In this document: positions 7,740 through 16,131 of the stretch, in pieces
How the letters are laid out: each line of letters opens with the position of its first letter
How positions within the stretch are numbered: the first letter of the stretch is position 1
Origin: Streptococcus suis
GTDB taxonomy: Bacteria > Bacillota > Bacilli > Lactobacillales > Streptococcaceae
Reading direction: 5' to 3'
NCBI RefSeq assembly: GCF_019856455.1
Contig: NZ_CP082205.1
Span: 496,001 to 560,000 of the forward strand
Length of the DNA stretch: 64,000 bases
Position numbers and translations under genes: made by a program
The notes under the pieces: model-generated
Databases searched by the model: none
What the model saw: only the letters and a program-made list of their open reading frames with translations
What the model was told of the DNA's origin: nothing

Positions 7740-8657
7740 ATGTCAAAAAAACTTACTTTCCAGGAAATTATCTTGACCTTACAACAATTTTGGAATGAGC
7801 AGGGCTGCTTGCTCATGCAGGCTTATGATACGGAAAAGGGTGCGGGTACTATGAGTCCCTACACTTTCTTACGTGCCATCGGGCCTGAGCCTTGGAATGC
7901 GGCTTATGTAGAGCCTTCACGTCGTCCTGCGGACGGTCGCTATGGGGAAAATCCAAACCGTCTCTACCAACACCACCAATTCCAAGTGGTGATGAAACCA
8001 TCTCCATCTAATATCCAAGAACTCTACTTGGAGTCTTTGGAGCGTTTGGGCATCAATCCTTTGGAACATGATATTCGTTTTGTTGAGGACAACTGGGAAA
8101 ACCCGTCAACAGGTTCAGCTGGTCTAGGCTGGGAAGTTTGGTTGGACGGTATGGAAATCACGCAGTTTACCTATTTCCAACAGGTTGGTGGTTTGGCAAC
8201 AGGTCCTGTCACAGCCGAAGTAACCTATGGTTTGGAACGTCTGGCTTCCTATATCCAAGAGGTTGACTCCGTTTACGACATCGAATGGGCTGACGGTGTT
8301 AAATACGGTGAAATCTTTATCCAGCCAGAATATGAGCATTCAAAATATTCCTTTGAAGTATCCGACCAAGATATGCTCCTTGAAAACTTCAGTAAGTTTG
8401 AGAAAGAAGCAGAGCGGGCTTTGGAAGAGGGCTTGGTTCATCCAGCCTTTGACTATGTACTCAAATGCTCTCATACCTTTAACCTGTTGGATGCCCGTGG
8501 TGCCGTGTCTGTAACTGAGCGTGCAGGCTACATTGCCCGTATCCGTAATCTTGCCCGTGTCGTTGCCAAGACCTTTGTGGCAGAGCGGAAGAAACTCGGC
8601 TTCCCACTTTTAGACGAAGTAACACGAGCAGAATTGTTGAAGGAGGACGCAGAATAA
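7740..8657 (+). CDS. glyQ: Glycyl-tRNA synthetase, alpha subunit
   Basis: Catalytic subunit of the heterotetrameric bacterial GlyRS, which charges tRNA-Gly in the cytosol. The 305-residue length is standard. The N-terminal [38 protein letters not shown] opening and the following [27 protein letters not shown] block (about residues 50-76) are strongly conserved class II motifs. It starts after GGAGTAAC, and its stop overlaps the glyS start by one base. A glycine T-box controls the operon. Confidence 0.97.
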   Translation: MSKKLTFQEIILTLQQFWNEQGCLLMQAYDTEKGAGTMSPYTFLRAIGPEPWNAAYVEPSRRPADGRYGENPNRLYQHHQFQVVMKPSPSNIQELYLESLERLGINPLEHDIRFVEDNWENPSTGSAGLGWEVWLDGMEITQFTYFQQVGGLATGPVTAEVTYGLERLASYIQEVDSVYDIEWADGVKYGEIFIQPEYEHSKYSFEVSDQDMLLENFSKFEKEAERALEEGLVHPAFDYVLKCSHTFNLLDARGAVSVTERAGYIARIRNLARVVAKTFVAERKKLGFPLLDEVTRAELLKEDAE

Positions 8658-10693
8658 TGACAAAGAATTTACTTGTTGAACTTGGCTTGGAAGAAATCCC
8701 TGCCTACATCGTAACCCCAGCCATGCACCAGTTGCGTGACCGCATGGCGACTTTTTTGACAGACAATCGCTTGGCTTTTGACAGCATTGATGTCTTTTCG
8801 ACGCCACGCCGTTTGGCTGTTCGTGTGCGTGGTTTGGCGGACCAGCAGACTGATCTTACAGAAGATTTCAAGGGTCCTGCTAAGAAGATTGCCTTGGACG
8901 CAGACGGAAACTTCACCAAGGCTGCAGAAGGCTTTGTCCGTGGTAAAGGCTTGACGACAGCGGACATCGAGTTTCGCGAGATCAAGGGTGAAGAGTATGT
9001 CTACGTGACCAAACATGAAGCAGGCCAGCCAGCTAAGACAGTTTTGGCGGGCATTCCAGAGGTCTTGAAGGCTATGACCTTCCCTGTCAGCATGAACTGG
9101 GCGTCCAACAAATTTGCCTACATCCGCCCTGTCCATACCTTGACCGTTCTCTTGAACGATGAGGCACTGGATATGGACTTCTTGGACATTTCATCAGCTC
9201 GCATCAGCCGTGGTCATCGTTTCCTTGGAAATGAAACAGAGATTGCAAGTGCAGATTCTTACGAGGCAGACTTGCGTGCACAGTTTGTCATTACAGATCC
9301 CGCAGAGCGTCAAAATATAATCGTCGAGCAAATCAAGGCTATCGAGGACAAACACAATGTGACAGTTGAGATTGATGAAGACCTGCTCAACGAAGTTCTC
9401 AACTTGGTCGAGTACCCAACTGCCTTCATGGGTTCCTTTGACACCAAATACTTGGAAGTGCCAGAGGAAGTTTTGGTTACTTCTATGAAAAATCACCAAC
9501 GTTACTTCGTGGTGCGTGATAAATCTGGCAAGCTTTTGCCAAACTTCATCTCTGTACGAAACGGTAATGACCAACACCTTGACAATGTCATCAAAGGGAA
9601 TGAAAAAGTCTTGGTAGCCCGTTTGGAAGATGGTGAGTTCTTCTGGCGTGAAGACCAAAAACTCAAGATTGCTGACTTGGTGGAACGCCTCAAAGTCGTG
9701 ACCTTCCATGAAAAAATCGGCTCGCTTTACGAGCACATGGCACGCACAAAAGTCATCGCAGAAAAACTGGCTGACTTGGCTGGCTTGTCTGCGGATGAGA
9801 AAGCAGATGTGGCGCGTGCAGCCGACATCTACAAGTTTGACCTCTTGACAGGTATGGTCGGCGAGTTTGATGAATTGCAAGGGATCATGGGTGAGAAGTA
9901 TGCCCTTCTTGCAGGGGAAAAACCTGCGGTGGCAGCTGCAATCCGTGAGCACTACTTGCCAAACTCAGCAGAAGGCGAATTGCCTGAAAGCAAGGTTGGT
10001 GCGGTCTTGGCGCTGGCTGATAAATTTGATACCCTCCTATCCTTCTTCTCAGTTGGCTTGATTCCTTCTGGCTCAAACGATCCTTACGCTCTTCGTCGTG
10101 CAACACAGGGTATCGTACGGATTTTGGAAGCGTTTGGTTGGGAAATTCCATTGGATCAGTTGATTGCGGAGCTCTATAGCTTGAACTTTGCTAGCTTGAC
10201 TTATGACAACCAGCCAGCTGTGATGGACTTTATTCGTGCCCGTGTAGAGAAGATGATGGACAAGGCCATTCCGAAAGACATCCGTGAGGCTGTGCTTGCT
10301 AGCTCAACCTTTGTGGTCAGACTACAACTGGCAGCCAGCTCTGCTATTTTCCAAAAATCAAAAGAGGCTGACTATAAGGAAGCCGTGGAAAACTTGTCAC
10401 GGGTCTTCAACTTGGCTGAAAAGGCTGAGGCAACAGCGATTGACGAGGTCCTCTTTGAAAATGAGCAGGAGAAAGCACTTGCTGCAGCAGTATCTAGCTT
10501 GGAGTTGACGGAAGACATGGCAGGCAACTTGGACAAGCTCTTTGCTCTCAGCCCAGTCATTGCAGCCTTCTTCGACAACACTATGGTCATGGTAGATGAC
10601 GCAGCAGTCAAAGCCAACCGCTTGGCTCTCTTGAAAGCCTTGGCGGATAAGGCAAGTGCTGTGGCGGTCTTCAATCTCTTGAATAGCAAGTAG
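8657..10693 (+). CDS. glyS: Glycyl-tRNA synthetase, beta subunit
   Basis: tRNA-recognition subunit of GlyRS, 678 residues as expected. It starts [16 protein letters not shown], the family N-terminus, and includes the conserved [18 protein letters not shown] region near residues 255-270. It overlaps glyQ by one base (TAATG), which indicates translational coupling in the T-box operon. The downstream DUF896 gene follows at once. Confidence 0.97.
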   Translation: MTKNLLVELGLEEIPAYIVTPAMHQLRDRMATFLTDNRLAFDSIDVFSTPRRLAVRVRGLADQQTDLTEDFKGPAKKIALDADGNFTKAAEGFVRGKGLTTADIEFREIKGEEYVYVTKHEAGQPAKTVLAGIPEVLKAMTFPVSMNWASNKFAYIRPVHTLTVLLNDEALDMDFLDISSARISRGHRFLGNETEIASADSYEADLRAQFVITDPAERQNIIVEQIKAIEDKHNVTVEIDEDLLNEVLNLVEYPTAFMGSFDTKYLEVPEEVLVTSMKNHQRYFVVRDKSGKLLPNFISVRNGNDQHLDNVIKGNEKVLVARLEDGEFFWREDQKLKIADLVERLKVVTFHEKIGSLYEHMARTKVIAEKLADLAGLSADEKADVARAADIYKFDLLTGMVGEFDELQGIMGEKYALLAGEKPAVAAAIREHYLPNSAEGELPESKVGAVLALADKFDTLLSFFSVGLIPSGSNDPYALRRATQGIVRILEAFGWEIPLDQLIAELYSLNFASLTYDNQPAVMDFIRARVEKMMDKAIPKDIREAVLASSTFVVRLQLAASSAIFQKSKEADYKEAVENLSRVFNLAEKAEATAIDEVLFENEQEKALAAAVSSLELTEDMAGNLDKLFALSPVIAAFFDNTMVMVDDAAVKANRLALLKALADKASAVAVFNLLNSK

Positions 10694-10702
10694 GAGGCGG
10701 AC

Positions 10703-10960
10703 ATGGAACAAGCAAAAATCGATCGCATCAATGAATTGGCCCGCAAGAAAAAGGCGGAAGGCTTGACAGAAGAGGAGTTGCAGGAACAGGCAGCTCTTCG
10801 TGAGGAGTACATCGAGGGCTACCGCCGTAGCGTGCGTGCCCACATCGAAGGTATCAAGGTCGTCGATGAAGATGGCAATGATGTGACACCTGAGAAACTC
10901 CGCCAAGTCCAACGTGAAAAAGGCTTGCACGGACGTAGTTTGGATGATCCAAATTCCTAA
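10703..10960 (+). CDS. DUF896 (YnzC-like) small cytoplasmic protein
   Basis: The 85-residue protein begins with two helices ([32 protein letters not shown]), the hairpin fold of the YnzC/DUF896 family. The basic tail includes [27 protein letters not shown]. Function is poorly defined in the family. It starts 9 bases after the glyS stop with GGAGG in the gap, so it is probably the last gene of the glyQS operon. Confidence 0.85.
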   Translation: MEQAKIDRINELARKKKAEGLTEEELQEQAALREEYIEGYRRSVRAHIEGIKVVDEDGNDVTPEKLRQVQREKGLHGRSLDDPNS

Positions 10961-10982
10961 GAATAAATGATAATAAACAAGG

Positions 10983-11010
10983 AAAGACTAGGTTTTCTAG
11001 TCTTTTTTTT
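10983..11010 (+). terminator. Terminator of the glyQS operon
   Basis: AAAGACTAG/CTAGTCTTT (9-bp stem, GTTTT loop) followed by a run of T. Confidence 0.88.
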
Positions 11011-11097
11011 GTGCTTTTGAGAACATATATTTACTTGTTCATTCGATTCATAAATGATAAAATGTATATAGATAAATAGGCTCAGGAGGGCTTTGTC

Positions 11098-11434
11098 ATG
11101 AAAAAACTACTCTATTTTCTCTTGTTTCTTACTGCCTTTTATGTACTTTTCTGGAATTGTTGAGGCAACAGGAGTTGGTCTGGGCCTAAGCTATTCCCTA
11201 CATCAAGAAGTCAAAAAGTATCCTGAAAAACAATTGTCAGAGTATTTACCGTGGGGATCTAAGAGGGACAAGATTATGGTAGTAACCATTCTACTTTTCT
11301 CCATTTTGGTCAGTTTCATTCCAGATGTGAATTGGCATAGAGGCCTGGCAATCTTCTTAGGTATCAGCTATGTACTCCTTTGGCAAGCTATGCTTATCCA
11401 ATTCTTACGAAAATATTATTTTAAAAACGCATGA
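11098..11434 (+). pseudogene. Small membrane protein with an apparent frameshift
   Basis: From the ATG at 11098 (preceded by AGGAGGG) the frame reads MKKLLYFLLFLTAF and stops at 11163 after 21 residues. A second frame from 11141 reads MYFSGIVEATGVGLGLSYSLHQ and continues to 11434 with two hydrophobic segments (IMVVTILLFSILVSFIP and LAIFLGISYVLLWQAMLIQ). Removing one T from the TTTT run near 11135 would fuse them into a 111-residue protein. The second start has no good ribosome-binding site of its own. This is either a true mutation, a phase-variable slip or a base-call error. Confidence 0.6.
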
Positions 11435-11450
11435 GAGTTTCATGCGTTTT
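11424..11450. terminator. Bidirectional terminator
   Basis: AAAACGCATGA/TCATGCGTTTT hairpin flanked by A and T runs. It lies between two convergent genes and includes the stop codon of the left one. Confidence 0.85.
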
Positions 11451-11452
11451 CT

Positions 11453-12790
11453 TTATATAGTTTGTCCGGCCTTTAATTTTTTCATGAAGATGATGGAACT
11501 TGGAATCAGGACGATGATGCTTCCGATCCAGGCGGCGGGGTTAGCGGCGGCGGTTCCATAAAAACCGAAATACTGCATACCGATGATGGCGACTGCTGCT
11601 CGGAAAATCAATTCTCCAAAGCCTGCTAGTGTTGGGATAAAGCCCTTGCCAAGTCCCTGAATAAAGCTACGAAGAATAAAGAGGGAAGCAACAATCCAGT
11701 AACAAGAGCCGTTAATGATGTAGTAAACAAGAGCCAAGTCCAGCACTGTTTGGCTGGCATTTGGCAGAAAGAGACCAGAGAAGAAGCGATTGCCCAAGAT
11801 GAGAATGACCGCAAATACAATGGCCCAAGCAATGCTGAGGAGTAATGAGTGGCGCACTCCTTCTCGAATACGGTCATAGAGCTTGGCGCCGTAGTTCTGA
11901 GCAGTAAAGGTTGCGATAGCCAAGCCCAGATTGACCATGGGCAGCATAGCCAACTGGTCAGTACGAAGGGCAATGGCCTGGGCGGCGATGGCGTCTGTCC
12001 CTAGTTGGTTAACCATAAACTGCAAGGTCATGGCTCCGATGGCGATAATACTGGCTTGAAATCCCATTGGAAAAGCAAGCTGGGCATGTTTCTTGAGATT
12101 ACCTCTATCCAATTTAAAATCAGCTAGTCCGATATGATAGTGAGGTACCTTGTGGATAATGTAAAAAATAAGAAAGAGAACCGAACAGGCTTGAGCAAGG
12201 ATAGTTGCAAAGCCGGCTCCGAAAACGCCCCAGTTCATAACTAAGATAAAGAAAAAATCCAGACCGATATTGATAAAACAAGCAATAACTAGAGCAAGTA
12301 GAGGTGTTTTAGAGTTTCCGAGACTGCGTAGGGCTGAAGACAGGAAATTATAAAAAATAGTAAAGGTCAATCCTCCAAACATGGCCGTTAGAAAGGCATG
12401 GGAGTGGTTGATGATACTCACAGGCGTTTGCATTAAGACCAAGATAGGTTTCAAAAATGCTAAGGCTGAGACTGTTAGTAAAAGGCTGATGAGGGAAGCG
12501 TAGAAGAGTCCGTGGACAAAAGATTTTTTAAGCCCCTCTAAGTCGCCAGCTCCAAAGCGTTGGGCAGAAATAATGGTTAATCCATTGGTAACACCTTGGG
12601 CAAAACCGATGATTAAAAAAATCAGGCTGGCAGTTGAGCCGACACTGGCAAAGGCATCCTTTCCCAAAGTATGCCCCACAATCATGGAATCAGCAAAATT
12701 ATAGGCCAGTTGAAAAAAAGATCCAATCAACAAGGGAATAGCGAATTGTAAGATGACTGCAATCGGCTTTCCTTTGGTTAAATCATTCAT
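11453..12790 (-). CDS. MATE-family multidrug/sodium efflux transporter
   Basis: The 445-residue integral membrane protein has about 12 hydrophobic segments in two homologous halves, the MATE fold. The N-terminal LTKGKPIAVILQFAIPLLIGSFFQLAYNFADSMIVGHTLG is the family signature, with a matching AFPMGFQASIIAIGAMTLQFMVNQLG at the start of the second half. It would export cationic compounds using an ion gradient; the substrate cannot be told. An AAGGAGA site precedes the ATG. The gene is single, between a terminator and a BOX-like repeat. Confidence 0.92.
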   Translation of the reverse strand: MNDLTKGKPIAVILQFAIPLLIGSFFQLAYNFADSMIVGHTLGKDAFASVGSTASLIFLIIGFAQGVTNGLTIISAQRFGAGDLEGLKKSFVHGLFYASLISLLLTVSALAFLKPILVLMQTPVSIINHSHAFLTAMFGGLTFTIFYNFLSSALRSLGNSKTPLLALVIACFINIGLDFFFILVMNWGVFGAGFATILAQACSVLFLIFYIIHKVPHYHIGLADFKLDRGNLKKHAQLAFPMGFQASIIAIGAMTLQFMVNQLGTDAIAAQAIALRTDQLAMLPMVNLGLAIATFTAQNYGAKLYDRIREGVRHSLLLSIAWAIVFAVILILGNRFFSGLFLPNASQTVLDLALVYYIINGSCYWIVASLFILRSFIQGLGKGFIPTLAGFGELIFRAAVAIIGMQYFGFYGTAAANPAAWIGSIIVLIPSSIIFMKKLKAGQTI

Positions 12791-12903
12791 AACGTCTCCT
12801 TTTGACAGATGATAAGCCCACTAGAAAAATGATAGTCTAGTAGGCTTTCTAGGGATAAAATATTTCTCCTGAAAACGGAGTATAGGGCGTAAATTTGTTA
12901 TTC

Positions 12904-13111
12904 ATACTCTTCGAAAATCAAAATCAGACATTGTTGACTTGATTTGATAAGTGAAAGGCTCCAGTGGAGCCTTTCAGCCTGTTACCTTGAAACAAAATAG
13001 TAACAGGGTTCTATCTGCGTAAGTAGTAACGAACTACGTTCGCCCTATCTCCAACCTCCAAAGGTTCCCCAAACCTTTGGAGCTAGTCTATTTTTGATTT
13101 TCATTGAGTAT
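12904..13111. repeat. BOX-like intergenic repeat element
   Basis: The element begins ATACTCTTCGAAAATCAAA and ends TTTGATTTTCATTGAGTAT. These are imperfect inverted repeats (16 of 19 positions) very like the ends of pneumococcal BOX elements. Inner modules include hairpins GAAAGGCTCC/GGAGCCTTTC and CCAAAGGTT/AACCTTTGG. It fills most of the 320-base gap between the MATE gene and ktrA and touches the ktrA stop codon. Confidence 0.75.
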
Positions 13112-13776
13112 TAATTTGTCAGTTCTTCAAAATGATCGACAGTGTTATGGTCTGTTACTGCTAAGATGAGTTCGTCAGATTTGAAGACATAGTCAGGAGT
13201 CAGTTGGATGTTTAATTCCTGATTTTTGCCACTTCGGTAACCGATAATATTGAGTTTATAGTGTTGGCGGAGTTTTAATTCGCCGAGTGTTTTGCCAATC
13301 CATTTTACTGGCGGGTGGAACTCAACAATGGAAACATTACCGTCAAGCTCAAAAAGGCTGGTTGTGTCGCGGTGGAGTAATTGTTTGGCTAGGGAAATAC
13401 CTGTTTCGCGTTCAGGAGAAATAACCTTGTCAGCACCAACACGGAGAAGGACTTCTTTCGCAGTTGTTCCTTTGACTTTGGCAATGACCATAGGAACGCC
13501 TAGGACCTTGCTATGCATAACAGCAAGGACACTGGATTCCAAGTTTTCGCCAGTAGCTACAACAACAGCATCGCAGTTACCGATTCCTGCTGCACGTAGG
13601 AGCGAGCGATCGGTGATGTCTCCGACAATACCGCGCGTGAGAATAGGTTCTAGATGATTGATACGTTGTTCATGATTATCAATAGCAATAATATTGCAAT
13701 CGTAATTGTGTAATGTTTTTGCAATGGTAGTACCAAAAACTCCCAGACCGAGAATTCCGATAGTATAGTTTGGCAT
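13111..13776 (-). CDS. ktrA: Potassium uptake regulatory subunit KtrA (RCK domain)
   Basis: Peripheral gating subunit of the KtrAB K+ channel. The 221-residue protein has an N-terminal RCK/TrkA-N Rossmann fold (ILGLGVFGTTIAKTLHNYDCNIIAID, about residues 7-33), which binds ATP, ADP or NAD. A TrkA-C ligand-binding domain follows (about 140-221). AAAGGAGA precedes the ATG. It lies 11 bases downstream of ktrB on the same strand, so the two form an operon. Confidence 0.9.
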   Translation of the reverse strand: MPNYTIGILGLGVFGTTIAKTLHNYDCNIIAIDNHEQRINHLEPILTRGIVGDITDRSLLRAAGIGNCDAVVVATGENLESSVLAVMHSKVLGVPMVIAKVKGTTAKEVLLRVGADKVISPERETGISLAKQLLHRDTTSLFELDGNVSIVEFHPPVKWIGKTLGELKLRQHYKLNIIGYRSGKNQELNIQLTPDYVFKSDELILAVTDHNTVDHFEELTN

Positions 13777-13787
13777 GATTTCTCCTT

Positions 13788-15137
13788 TTAAACAAGCATA
13801 GATGATTTTGCGTATTGAAGACTTTCGGTTTTAGATAATTTTCGAACAGAAAGGCTTGCGAGAATAGAAAGTGGACCGATACGGCCGAAGAACATGAGCG
13901 CCATAATGACTGCTTGACCGGCCATGGTTAGACTTGGTGTCTGATTGGCAGTAACACCTACAGTGGCTAGTGCTGACATGACCTCGAACATTAAAAATAG
14001 AAGTGGTTGTCGGTCATCTGTTAAGGCAAGTGCGAAGAGTCCTATGATAAACATAAGCAGGAAGACGGAGAATGTCGCAAAAGCTTTGCGGATGCTGAGG
14101 TTATCAATGGTTCGTCCCATAAAGTTGGTATGAGGGAGACCGAGAATTTCACTACGAGCATAGAGCACTAAGGTTAGGAAGGCGGTTATTTTAATACCGC
14201 CGGCTGTTCCACCTGGGGCTCCGCCAAGCATCATCTGAAAGATATAGAGCAAGAGGGTGATTGGTTCAGCCTTCGTGTAGTCGATACTGGCAAAACCAGC
14301 GGTTCGCATGGTGACCGTCTGGAAAAAGCTGGCTAAAAATTTATGACCAAATGATAGTTGCCCGATAGTAGAAGGGTTATTCCATTCAGTGAGTAAGGTA
14401 GTCAGAGTTCCGAGGGTTAGTATAATGGCTGTTAGGCCTAGAACAATCTTTGTATGGAACCCTAGTTTTCGTAGGCTACGTTTTTGCCCGATTTGTGTCT
14501 GAAGGTCAAACCAAACCGAGAATCCAAGACCTCCCATAATAATGAGACTGGCTAATGTTATGTTGATTAGAGGATTATCCACATAGCGCATGATGCTAGT
14601 TGCGCCAAAATTATCAAAACCAGCATTACAAAAGGCTGATATAGCTACGAAAATCGAGGTAAATAAACCTCTCGCCCATCCAAATTCAGGTACAAAATGA
14701 AAGGATAGTAAGAGGGCTCCAAAGGCTTCGACCGCCAAGGTAAAACCAAAAGCTGATTTGAGGAAGTTACGAAAATATTTTGTGTCAGATCGGTTTAGAG
14801 CTTCTTGTAAGGTCGCCATATTGATGAAGTTCATTTTACGACCACCGCGTAGAGCGAAGAGACCGATAAATCCTATCAAGCTCAAACCACCAATTTGGAT
14901 TAGCATCATACAGATAATCTGTCCAAAAGTAGAATAGGTTTCAGCAACGGCTTTGGTAAATAGCCCTGTCACACAAACCATGGAGACAGATGTGAAGAGA
15001 TGATCCCAATAACTTGCTGTAGAGGTGCTAATTTGTGAGATGGGAAGACTTAGTAAAATTGATCCAGTCAGAATCACGAATAAGAAACTGATAATGATTC
15101 GCTGACTGGGAGAAAGTTTGATCCTAAATGGTGACAT
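13788..15137 (-). CDS. ktrB: Potassium uptake channel subunit KtrB (TrkH/KtrB family)
   Basis: Pore subunit of Ktr, 449 residues, with four M1-P-M2 repeats. Filter-type segments include VCVTGLF, SAFCNAGFDNFG, TAGFASID and SALATVGVTANQT, each with the filter glycine. The start was placed at 15137 (MSPFRIKLSPSQRII) because relatives begin there and AAAAGGTAGA is just upstream. An in-frame extension to 15251 lacks a ribosome-binding site. The APGGTAGGIKITAF loop is a family hallmark. It works with KtrA in K+ homeostasis. Confidence 0.9.
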   Translation of the reverse strand: MSPFRIKLSPSQRIIISFLFVILTGSILLSLPISQISTSTASYWDHLFTSVSMVCVTGLFTKAVAETYSTFGQIICMMLIQIGGLSLIGFIGLFALRGGRKMNFINMATLQEALNRSDTKYFRNFLKSAFGFTLAVEAFGALLLSFHFVPEFGWARGLFTSIFVAISAFCNAGFDNFGATSIMRYVDNPLINITLASLIIMGGLGFSVWFDLQTQIGQKRSLRKLGFHTKIVLGLTAIILTLGTLTTLLTEWNNPSTIGQLSFGHKFLASFFQTVTMRTAGFASIDYTKAEPITLLLYIFQMMLGGAPGGTAGGIKITAFLTLVLYARSEILGLPHTNFMGRTIDNLSIRKAFATFSVFLLMFIIGLFALALTDDRQPLLFLMFEVMSALATVGVTANQTPSLTMAGQAVIMALMFFGRIGPLSILASLSVRKLSKTESLQYAKSSMLV

Positions 15138-15375
15138 AATTCTACCTTTTCTCAAAAAAATAAAAGATGAAGATATTGTAGCACAAAAGAAAGAAAATGT
15201 ACGACTAAAACACGCAAAGAACCTGATTTTTTCTCTTCTTGAAAGCTTCATTGTTTTTTATTACCATGGATTTTATAAGTGGTGTTTACATGAGGTGGCT
15301 CAGGTGGCTCATTTTATTTGTTATACCAGGATTATGGGGAAATTATTATAGGTAATGAAAAAGTGGTGCGGACCA

Positions 15376-15411
15376 TAAAAAGAATCTCCTTAGTTGACCT
15401 AGGGAGATTTA
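15376..15411 (-). terminator. Terminator of the eetB-like gene
   Basis: On the minus strand AATCTCCCTAG pairs with CTAAGGAGATT (one mismatch) and is followed by CTTTTTA. The stem includes the end of the gene's stop codon. Confidence 0.8.
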
Positions 15412-15948
15412 TTTCCATTCTGCTAAGACTTGTTGATGATAGTGACGTAAAGGTCCGACCTTTTGGAGGAGGTAGGTAGCAGCCAGTCCGACTAGTAACC
15501 CTGATAAGATTCCTGTAAACGAGAGGATTGGCAGGTAGTTCAGTACATAGAAAGAACGGGCGATGGTAGCAAAAACAAGAAGCTGACCAAGATTGTGCAA
15601 CATCCCGCCCAGAATAGAAATTCCAATAGGACTGACACGGTTTGGACCGAGCTGCTTGGCAGAGAGCATTCCTACATAACTCAAAGTAGTTCCGGCAAAG
15701 CCATAGAGGAATGTGGAAAAGGTGCCTCCCAGAAAAGTTGAAATGAGCAAGCGTAGAGCGACAACCTTTAGGCTATCCTTGGTAGGGAGGGTAAAAATAG
15801 CAATTAAGCTAATCAAATTTCCCAGTCCTAGCTTGGCACCTGGAGCAAAAGCAAATGGGGGGGTGATTAGGCGTTCAATCAAAGAAATGACAACTGCCTG
15901 AGCTGCCAGCATCGTAATAAAGTTAAGTGTTTGACGTTTAGAATTCAT
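15409..15948 (-). CDS. eetB: EetB-like Gx transporter family membrane protein
   Basis: A 179-residue protein with about five membrane segments. It matches the Gx transporter/heptaprenyl diphosphate synthase component I family; PFAFAPGAKLGLGNLISLIAIFTLP (about residues 31-55) is its hallmark. In Listeria a member, EetB, is encoded with Ndh2, DmkA, DmkB, PplA and EetA and is needed for flavin-based extracellular electron transfer. Here it is divergent from ndh2. Its assignment as EetB rests on those neighbours; a role as a precursor transporter is the alternative. No strong ribosome-binding site is seen. Confidence 0.8.
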   Translation of the reverse strand: MNSKRQTLNFITMLAAQAVVISLIERLITPPFAFAPGAKLGLGNLISLIAIFTLPTKDSLKVVALRLLISTFLGGTFSTFLYGFAGTTLSYVGMLSAKQLGPNRVSPIGISILGGMLHNLGQLLVFATIARSFYVLNYLPILSFTGILSGLLVGLAATYLLQKVGPLRHYHQQVLAEWK

Positions 15949-15992
15949 GGGTGTAGAGAAAAAACTCTTTCTAGTCGATTATCTATTTTACT

Positions 15993-16088
15993 ATCATACT
16001 TGTTTTTGTTCTCTATGGCAAGTTTTGTTTGTTGTATATTACTAATTATTGAAATTCGCTTGTCAACTATCTTGGAATACGGTATAAT
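15993..16088. promoter_or_regulatory. Divergent promoters of eetB and ndh2
   Basis: Plus strand: TTGTCA (16060-16065), 17 bases, TATAAT (16083-16088), for ndh2. Minus strand: TTGCCA (16016-16021), 17 bases, TATGAT (15993-15998), for eetB. The ndh2 -35 region reads TGTCAACTATCTTGGAA, which resembles the 18-bp operator found four times near 26 kb (13 of 18 positions); any regulatory link is speculative. Confidence 0.65.
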
Positions 16089-16131
16089 GGAAACATGTAA
16101 TTTGTTTTGATTTTCACAAGGAGGAAACATT

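Noticed and set aside
9194..9952. Long open frame of 252 codons antisense to glyS
   Set aside because: It lies wholly opposite a conserved gene, has no ribosome-binding site and reads like a shadow of glyS codon usage.
15138..15251. N-terminal extension of KtrB
   Set aside because: No ribosome-binding site at the upstream start, and KtrB relatives begin near the 15137 start.
15252..15375. Possible small gene between ktrB and eetB
   Set aside because: No frame with a plausible start signal; only a short tandem repeat of GTGGCTCAG was noticed.
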